From contig DATDSD010000028.1 of NCBI GenBank assembly GCA_035291405.1, positions 1 to 10,872 on the forward strand: 10,872 bases of DNA, written 5' to 3'. Below the pieces are notes generated by a model. The model made no database searches. It had not been told where the DNA came from and saw only the letters and a list, made by a program, of their open reading frames with translations. The DNA comes from UBA12026 sp035291405 (GTDB taxonomy: Bacteria; Patescibacteriota; Microgenomatia; UBA8517). Shown here one piece after another: positions 6,236-10,872 of this stretch. How positions within the stretch are numbered: the stretch's first letter is position 1; every line of letters begins with the position of its first letter. The translations under genes and the position numbers were made by a program.

Positions 6236-7301
6236 TTTCAGAAAATTTCATTTTATCTCTTTTTCTTTCTTAATTTTGCTTATTCTTTTTAGATATTTAT
6301 CAGAACTTCCAAAATACAAAAATGGTGATTTTGTAAGAATTAGTTCAAGGGTTTATGGAGAACCAATAATTTACGACAGAGAACAATATTTAGTTCTTTA
6401 TGGACTTAAAATTTATTTACCAAAATATCCGGAAATTAATTATGGGGACAGAATAATTGTTGAAGGAACTATTAAGGATAAAAAATTGGAAAGTGCTAAG
6501 TTAATTAAGATAGTTGATGATGATGGTTTTGTTTATGAATTAAGACAAAAATTAATCGGATTTTATAAATCAAGTCTTCCGGAGCCTTTTGCAAGTCTTG
6601 TGGCCGGAATAACAATAGGTTCTAAAAACATGCCTGCAAGTTTCTGGGAGAAATTGAAGACAACGGGAACAGCCCATGTGGTTGTAGCCTCCGGAACCAA
6701 CGTAACAATGGTTGCCTCTTTTTTAATTTCAATCCTAACTTATTTTGTTTCGCGTAAGCGTGCAGTTTTCATGGCTATTGCGGGAATTTTTATGTATGTT
6801 GTTCTTTCAGGCTTTGATGCACCAATTATTAGAGCGGGAATAATGGGGAGTGTTGCATTTCTTGCTCAATTTAAAGGAAGATTGGTTGATTCCTATAGAC
6901 TACTAATCTATTCTGCTGGAATAATGCTTCTAATTAAGCCCCTTTGGATATTAGACTTGGGCTTTATTTTGTCTTTTGTGGCTACACTGTCACTTATGTT
7001 GTTTCAGAAAAAAATAGATAATGAACTTCATTTTGTCCCTAATATTTTAAGAGAGGGATTATCAACGTCTCTTGCAGCTCAAATTGGAGTTGCCCCAATA
7101 ATTTACGCGACATTCGGAGCATTTAATATTTTATCTCCTTTAATTAATGCTTTAATTCTTTGGACAGTTGCCTATATTATGATTTTGGGGGCAGTTGGAG
7201 GAATAGTAGGTCTAATCTTGCCATTTCTAGGTAAATTAATACTATTAATTGCATACCCCATGCTTTTATGGTTTGTGGAGATAATTAATATATTTGGATG
7301 A
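6219..7301 (+). CDS. comEC: ComEC channel subunit (OB-like + Competence domain), lacking the fused nuclease domain
   Basis: ComEC forms the inner-membrane channel that imports single-stranded DNA. This 360-aa protein carries only its front part. One N-terminal helix (about 11-27) precedes an OB-like, DUF4131-type beta region (about 35-98). Then comes the polytopic Competence domain with FASLVAGITIGSKNMP (124-139), TGTAHVVVASGTNVTMVAS (149-167), SGFDAPIIRAGIMG (207-220) and several further helices to the end at FVEIINIFG. Standard ComEC proteins are about 700-800 aa and continue into a metallo-beta-lactamase domain. Here that domain is a separate gene whose ATG overlaps this TGA stop by 4 bp (ATGA). 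The start at 6219 lies inside comEA and has no Shine-Dalgarno site. The usual double N-terminal helix seems reduced to one. Confidence 0.93.
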   Translation: MKLQTNFRKFHFISFSFLILLILFRYLSELPKYKNGDFVRISSRVYGEPIIYDREQYLVLYGLKIYLPKYPEINYGDRIIVEGTIKDKKLESAKLIKIVDDDGFVYELRQKLIGFYKSSLPEPFASLVAGITIGSKNMPASFWEKLKTTGTAHVVVASGTNVTMVASFLISILTYFVSRKRAVFMAIAGIFMYVVLSGFDAPIIRAGIMGSVAFLAQFKGRLVDSYRLLIYSAGIMLLIKPLWILDLGFILSFVATLSLMLFQKKIDNELHFVPNILREGLSTSLAAQIGVAPIIYATFGAFNILSPLINALILWTVAYIMILGAVGGIVGLILPFLGKLILLIAYPMLLWFVEIINIFG

Positions 7302-8119
7302 ATAAACTATTAATATTATTAACTTTGACGACTATTACTGTTTGGTTCTCGATTTTTACCTTTGATTCCAACCTTCATGTCGTTGCTTGTGATGTTGGGC
7401 AAGGAGACGCAATTTTAATACAAAAAAACAATAATCAAATATTAATAGATGGTGGACCTAATAGTAGAGTTTTAGATTGTTTAGGAAGGTTCATACCTTT
7501 TTGGGATAAAACTATTGAACTTGTCATTTTGACCCATCCCCAAGAGGATCATTATGGTGGATTAATTGATGTTTTCAAAAATTATAAAGTGGAGAAATTT
7601 GGACAATATAATACCAAATCTAGCAATCAAAGTTATCAAGTGCTAGAAAAGATGGTGGGGAGTAGAGGGGTGGAAGGTATAATCTTACATCAGGGTATTG
7701 TTGTTAGGTTAGGTATGATCTATTTAGATGTACTTAATCCTCCAGAAGGGATGCAGGACAAGAACGAAAACAATAATGGGATAGTGACATTACTAAAATA
7801 TGGACAGTTTAAGGCTCTTTTTATGGCAGATGTGGAAGATTCAACTAGCAATAAAATTTCAGAAAGTATTGAAATACAAAACATAGACTATATCAAAGTA
7901 AATCATCATGGTTCCAAGAATGGTTTAACTAAGAATCTACTTGATGTGATCAAACCCAAAGTGGCGATAATTTCTGTAGGCAAGAACAGTTATGGACATC
8001 CCGATTCAACAATAATTGAGATGTTAAAAAACGTAGATGCTAAAATACTTCGGACTGACGAATTGGGTAATATTGAGTTGATTACGGATGGAGCAGGACA
8101 ATTTACAACAAATCATTAA
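7298..8119 (+). CDS. Membrane-anchored ComEC-type metallo-beta-lactamase (separate nuclease half)
   Basis: This 273-aa protein matches the C-terminal domain of ComEC, thought to degrade the non-transported DNA strand. An N-terminal helix (about 3-21) would anchor it and corresponds to the last helix before this domain in full-length ComEC. Metal-site motifs are intact: DVGQGD (32-37), DGG (51-53), HPQEDH (80-85), MADVE with D178 (normally GD), HHGS (203-206) and YGHP with H234. The run NNNGIVTLL (158-166) equals the 'N..S.VL.L' strand of the family. The 4-bp ATGA overlap with the channel gene implies termination-reinitiation and roughly matched production of both halves. Free-standing relatives with other roles exist, but the position directly after the Competence-domain gene makes the ComEC role most likely. 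argS follows 46 bp later from its own promoter. Confidence 0.93.
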   Translation: MNKLLILLTLTTITVWFSIFTFDSNLHVVACDVGQGDAILIQKNNNQILIDGGPNSRVLDCLGRFIPFWDKTIELVILTHPQEDHYGGLIDVFKNYKVEKFGQYNTKSSNQSYQVLEKMVGSRGVEGIILHQGIVVRLGMIYLDVLNPPEGMQDKNENNNGIVTLLKYGQFKALFMADVEDSTSNKISESIEIQNIDYIKVNHHGSKNGLTKNLLDVIKPKVAIISVGKNSYGHPDSTIIEMLKNVDAKILRTDELGNIELITDGAGQFTTNH

Positions 8120-8150
8120 GAAAGAGATTGATAGTACGATGTTAGAGGTG

Positions 8151-8165
8151 TGTTAAAATATACTA
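8151..8165 (+). promoter_or_regulatory. argS extended -10 box adjacent to the start codon
   Basis: TGTTAAAAT (8151-8159) is an extended -10 element that ends 6 nt before the argS ATG. Transcription would begin about at the start codon, giving a leaderless mRNA. A TTGATA at 8128-8133 resembles a -35 box, but the 20-nt spacer is too long. There is no Shine-Dalgarno site. Confidence 0.6.
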
Positions 8166-9848
8166 ATGAACAAAGAAGAAATTAAAAAAATTCTAGAGGA
8201 TATTACTGGAGTTACGAATTGCCAGGTTGATTTTATATCAGATGGGCAGTTTGGTGATTACAGTTCAAATGTAGCAATGACAACATTTGAGAGTAATAAA
8301 TTGCAAACATCAAACTTAAAATTTAATTCTCCTCGAGAATATGCACAAGAAATTGTTTCTAAGCTCCTAAAAGACAAAATAATAAAAAGATATTTTGAAA
8401 AAGTTGAAATTGCTGGCCCTGGATTTATTAATTTTTGGTTAAAAAATGATGTGTTGATAGATAATTTGATACAGATTGATGAGAAAAAAGAGGACTATGG
8501 GAAAAGTGAATTTTTGAAAGGTAAAAAGATAATGTTTGAATATGGGGATGCTAATACTCATAAACTTCCTCACATCGGGCATCTATTTTCTTACACATAT
8601 GGAGAAGCAACGGCAAGAATTTTGAAATTTGCTGGTGCGGATGTCAAGAAAGTTTGTTATCAGGGGGATATTGGTCTTCATGTGGCTAAATGTCTTTGGG
8701 CATATCAAAGAGAAAATCCAACAGAACCGCAAACTTTAGCACAAAAAGTTCAACTTCTTCAGGATTTGTATCAGAAAGGAAGTCTGGCTTTTGATAATGA
8801 AGAAAAAGCAAAAGAAGAAATAACAGAAATAAATAAAGAACTTTATGACACTAAATCTAAAATCAACTCATTATGGTTGAAGACTAGGGCATGGAGCATA
8901 GATTATTACAAAGAATTTGAAGAAGAATTGGGTGTTAACTATGATAGATATTATTATGAATCGGAAGTTTATCAAAAAGGTCAAGAAATTGTAGAGAAAA
9001 ATGAAGGAAAGGTTTTTAAGCGAAGCGAAGGAGCATTAATATTTGAAGGAAGCAAATACGGGCTACACGATAGAGTTTTTGTAACAAAGTATGGGACTCC
9101 TACATATGAGGCTAAAGACATGTATCTTCAAGAGTTAAAAATGAAGGAATGGCCAATGGATTTTTTAATTATCACAACTGCCTATGAGCAAAATGGTTAC
9201 TTCGATGTAATTTTTAAAGCTTTGGAAACATTAGATAAAAAATATATAGGGAAACTCAAGCATATTGGTTTTGGAATGATTAATCTTAAAACGGGCAAGA
9301 TGAGTTCAAGAACCGGTAAAATGCTGGGAGCGATTGATGTTATTGAAAAAGTAAAAGAATTATCACAAAAGCAAAACTCTTCCTCTGAAGTAGCTCAAAA
9401 AGTAGCGATAGCCGCTATTAAATATTCTTTCTTAAAAAATAATCCTTTACAAAATATTGCATTCGACATCAATGAAAGTATTGCTAAAGAGGGAAATTCA
9501 GGTCCTTACATACAATATACTTTTGCAAGAACACAGAGTGTAATTTCAAAATCTAATAAAGTAGTCAAGTTAAAAAAAGTTGATGATTTAAAAGAAGAAG
9601 AATTATTAATTTTACGTAAGTTATCCCAGTTCCAAGAGATAATCATTGATGCAACCAAAAATTACTCACCCAACGTTTTATGTACATATCTTTACGATTT
9701 AGCATCTAAATTCAATACTTTTTACAATAAACATAAAATAATTGGTTCCGAAAATGAAGATTTTAGAATTCTTTTAACCTTCGGAGTAGGACAAGTACTT
9801 AAAAATGGCCTTAATCTTCTTGGGATTGAGGCTCCAAAAAGAATGTAG
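8166..9848 (+). CDS. argS: Arginyl-tRNA synthetase
   Basis: This class I enzyme charges tRNA-Arg with arginine in the cytoplasm. It is 560 aa, normal for the family. The N-terminal additional domain at about 1-92 contains GQFGDYSSNVAM (27-38) and AGPGFINFWL. The catalytic core has HIGH at 136-139 within ANTHKLPHIGHLFS, GDIGLHVAK (167-175) where many enzymes have GDWGTQF, and KMSSR (378-382). A C-terminal DALR anticodon-binding domain starts near EGNSGPYIQYTFAR (442-455) and ends in the usual IEAPKRM. An extra stretch of about 11 residues (NKLQTSNLKFN, 44-54) sits in a loop of the N-terminal domain where relatives have a short linker. The start is fixed by the adjacent -10 box. The stop lies 2 bp from the stop of a convergent gene. 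Confidence 0.96.
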   Translation: MNKEEIKKILEDITGVTNCQVDFISDGQFGDYSSNVAMTTFESNKLQTSNLKFNSPREYAQEIVSKLLKDKIIKRYFEKVEIAGPGFINFWLKNDVLIDNLIQIDEKKEDYGKSEFLKGKKIMFEYGDANTHKLPHIGHLFSYTYGEATARILKFAGADVKKVCYQGDIGLHVAKCLWAYQRENPTEPQTLAQKVQLLQDLYQKGSLAFDNEEKAKEEITEINKELYDTKSKINSLWLKTRAWSIDYYKEFEEELGVNYDRYYYESEVYQKGQEIVEKNEGKVFKRSEGALIFEGSKYGLHDRVFVTKYGTPTYEAKDMYLQELKMKEWPMDFLIITTAYEQNGYFDVIFKALETLDKKYIGKLKHIGFGMINLKTGKMSSRTGKMLGAIDVIEKVKELSQKQNSSSEVAQKVAIAAIKYSFLKNNPLQNIAFDINESIAKEGNSGPYIQYTFARTQSVISKSNKVVKLKKVDDLKEEELLILRKLSQFQEIIIDATKNYSPNVLCTYLYDLASKFNTFYNKHKIIGSENEDFRILLTFGVGQVLKNGLNLLGIEAPKRM

Positions 9849-9850
9849 TT

Positions 9851-10078
9851 TTAGCGTCGTCTATAAAAGTCCGCAAAAAATGTTGTATCAAACATTTTAT
9901 CAAGAGCTTCAAAATTAGGTACACCACAAGCTGGGTGAAGAATTCCTAGGTCTTTCGCTTTTTTATACTCTTTTGAATCAGTTCCGATCTTTTCTGCCAA
10001 GCTGCGGCCAGAAGCAGAGTCATCATCAAAAGAGCCAATACCTTTGTTATGTCCACCACGTTTAATTTTTGGAGTCAT
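9851..10078 (-). CDS. Small hypothetical protein, 75 aa
   Basis: I do not recognise this gene. The product is soluble with basic ends (MTPKIKRGGHNK... and ...FYRRR). It has an acidic patch FDDDSASG (17-24), a charged helical middle and a motif GILHPACGVPNFEALDKMF (45-63) with one cysteine. There is no signal peptide or membrane helix. Three points suggest it is real: a TAGAAT -10 box 6 nt before its ATG, a neat fit between convergent argS (2-bp gap) and the upstream DUF1003 gene (18-bp gap), and ordinary amino-acid composition. It could be a small nucleic-acid-binding protein given its basic ends, but nothing confirms that. Confidence 0.6.
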   Translation of the reverse strand: MTPKIKRGGHNKGIGSFDDDSASGRSLAEKIGTDSKEYKKAKDLGILHPACGVPNFEALDKMFDTTFFADFYRRR

Positions 10079-10090
10079 GCACGGATTCTA
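10079..10090 (-). promoter_or_regulatory. -10 box of the 75-aa gene
   Basis: On the minus strand TAGAAT (10090-10085, 5/6 to consensus) ends 6 nt before the ATG at 10078, in the 18-bp gap after the DUF1003 gene. The spacing equals that at argS and the M16 gene and predicts a leaderless transcript. It lacks the TG extension and a clear -35 box. Confidence 0.5.
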
Positions 10091-10096
10091 TCTTAT

Positions 10097-10633
10097 CTAT
10101 ACTGTTTTTTCTAGTTTTTGACCCATTTCGTCAACTAAAGTTTTTATAGTTGAATTTGGTTTTTCCAGAAGTTGTTCTTCAAGCTTTCTTTCGATGTAGC
10201 TTACCTCTATTCCCTTTAACATTTCAGCAAGTTCCTTGTCATCAAGTTTTATGCCTTGTTTATCTGCAATCTTTGTTAAGATCTGAAGTATTTTTGTAAT
10301 TTCTTTTTCAGAAGCAATGTTTACCTGCATATCAATTTCTTCTCTGAGGCTACTGATAAAACTTTGTCTATTCTGGCTCATTAAAACAATTAATGTTAGT
10401 ATTATGGCTTCAAGTGAGACAATTGTGGTCATTAATGGAAAAGGGAACGGATCAAAGGCAGATACACCTGATACTTTTCCGGTGTTAATAAGGATCCAAA
10501 TTATAAAAACCACGACATTAAGACTTGAAAAAGCAATACTACCGAAAGTTGATGTCAAATCATCTGCAAGTCTAACTGACCATGATCTTTTTTTAAGTTC
10601 TTTTGCTTCAAAACTTTGTACTACCTTGCTCAT
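10097..10633 (-). CDS. DUF1003 family membrane protein
   Basis: This 178-aa protein has the DUF1003 layout. A short N-terminal region contains RLADDLTSTFGSIAF (21-35). It is followed by a membrane helix (about 36-51, with W46 and N50), FDPFPF (60-65), a second helix (about 66-84) and SQNRQ (86-90). A charged C-terminal cytoplasmic part (about 95-178) begins REEIDMQVNIASEKEI and continues in helices. The biochemical function of DUF1003 is unknown. It is often annotated as a cyclic-nucleotide-binding-like or hypothetical membrane protein, without proof. This copy has a longer helical tail past the core, which could mediate contacts. It is transcribed away from the M16 peptidase gene, with 23 bp between the starts. 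The 75-aa gene lies 18 bp downstream. Confidence 0.92.
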   Translation of the reverse strand: MSKVVQSFEAKELKKRSWSVRLADDLTSTFGSIAFSSLNVVVFIIWILINTGKVSGVSAFDPFPFPLMTTIVSLEAIILTLIVLMSQNRQSFISSLREEIDMQVNIASEKEITKILQILTKIADKQGIKLDDKELAEMLKGIEVSYIERKLEEQLLEKPNSTIKTLVDEMGQKLEKTV

Positions 10634-10646
10634 CTCAATAATGTTA
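10634..10646 (-). promoter_or_regulatory. Weak candidate -10 box of the DUF1003 gene
   Basis: On the minus strand TAACAT (10646-10641) lies 7 nt before the ATG at 10633. It matches only 4/6 of the consensus but keeps its T-A-...-T core. It shares bases with the M16 gene's extended -10 element on the opposite strand. TATTCT at 10651-10646 is an alternative. This is a weak call, supported mainly by the spacing seen at other genes here. Confidence 0.3.
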
Positions 10647-10656
10647 GAATACTTTG
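10642..10656 (+). promoter_or_regulatory. Extended -10 box of the M16 peptidase gene
   Basis: TGTTAGAAT (10642-10650) is an extended -10 element ending 6 nt before the ATG at 10657. Its geometry is identical to that at argS. It predicts a leaderless transcript and supports the chosen start. Confidence 0.6.
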
Positions 10657-10872
10657 ATGCAATATAGCAAGTCTACCTTAAAAAACGGACTTAAAGTTTT
10701 AACTATTCCTATGCCTTCTGTCCCTTCAGCTACGGTCACCGTCTGGATTAAAACGGGATCAAGGAATGAAAACAGTAAGAACAATGGTATAAGCCACTTC
10801 CTGGAGCACATGGGATTTAAAGGAAGTAGCAAAAGACCAACAGCCAAAGAAATTTCTGAAGTTATTGACGGA
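10657..10872 (+). CDS. M16 family zinc peptidase, partial (C-terminus beyond right edge)
   Basis: Seventy-two codons are visible from an ATG at 10657 to the window edge. The sequence shows the start of an M16 (pitrilysin / mitochondrial processing peptidase type) domain: LKNGLKVLTIPMPSVPSATV (8-27), WIKTGSRNEN (30-39), and then the inverted zinc motif HFLEH (47-51) in GISHFLEHMGFKGS, followed by KRPTAKEISEVID. His47 and His51 would bind zinc and Glu50 would be the catalytic base; the third ligand lies beyond the edge. There is no signal peptide, so the enzyme is probably cytoplasmic. Relatives degrade peptides or process precursors. It is transcribed divergently from the DUF1003 gene with a shared 23-bp intergenic region. 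Whether a paired inactive M16 partner follows cannot be seen. Confidence 0.93.
   Translation, partial: MQYSKSTLKNGLKVLTIPMPSVPSATVTVWIKTGSRNENSKNNGISHFLEHMGFKGSSKRPTAKEISEVIDG

Noticed and set aside
7290..7310. Frameshift or stop read-through fusing the ComEC halves
   Set aside because: Reading TGA as an amino acid leads to a TAA three codons later. The second half has its own ATG, a membrane helix and intact motifs, so two genes are the simpler reading.
8128..8133. TTGATA as a -35 box for argS
   Set aside because: The spacer to the -10 box is 20 nt, outside the usual 16-18. The extended -10 can work without it.
9840..9860. Bidirectional terminator between argS and the convergent 75-aa gene
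   Set aside because: The stop codons are 2 bp apart and I see no hairpin with flanking T/A runs there.
10317..10847. Plus-strand frame 10317-10667 and minus-strand frame 10644-10847
   Set aside because: They are shadows of the DUF1003 gene and the M16 peptidase gene respectively, both of which have clear family motifs.

Overview
The window is AT-rich and very densely packed, with the standard genetic code: TGA, TAA and TAG all end genes here. The likely source is a Candidate Phyla Radiation (Patescibacteria) bacterium, probably Microgenomates-like. Four things point that way: small, often overlapping genes; almost no Shine-Dalgarno sites; secreted proteins with GTL...GY.V.A.EN motifs that I know from such genomes; and compact versions of housekeeping enzymes. 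The placement rests on pattern memory, not on a database search.

Positions 1-3240 (minus strand) hold a four-gene cell-surface operon. In transcription order it encodes a 119-aa membrane protein with a coiled-coil tail, a 241-aa secreted protein, a 304-aa secreted and C-terminally anchored Ig-fold protein resembling the DUF916/WxL-interacting family, and a secreted protein of at least 425 aa that runs off the left edge. The genes overlap by 17 bp, sit 1 bp apart, and overlap by 22 bp. The 241-aa and 425-aa proteins share a module. Together the set looks like a distant analogue of the Firmicutes WxL surface loci.

Positions 3281-9848 (plus strand) hold leucyl-tRNA synthetase with a shortened editing domain, then a competence cluster, then arginyl-tRNA synthetase. 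The cluster is comEA, the comEC channel part, and a separate comEC-type metallo-beta-lactamase gene. The two halves of ComEC are separate proteins joined only by an ATGA stop/start overlap. ComEA would bind incoming double-stranded DNA outside the membrane, and the ComEC pair would degrade one strand and import the other.

Positions 9851-10872 hold a small unrecognised gene and a DUF1003 membrane protein, both on the minus strand, and the start of an M16 zinc peptidase on the plus strand that runs off the right edge. The DUF1003 and peptidase start codons are only 23 bp apart and their likely promoters overlap.

A feature shared across the window is a sigma70-type -10 box (TAAAAT, TAGAAT or TATAAC) only 6-8 nt before the start codon of genes that begin transcription units. 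This predicts leaderless or nearly leaderless mRNAs. The clearest Shine-Dalgarno site precedes an operon-internal gene. I found no RNA genes, CRISPR arrays, insertion sequences or convincing intrinsic terminators. No gap between genes exceeds about 75 bases.
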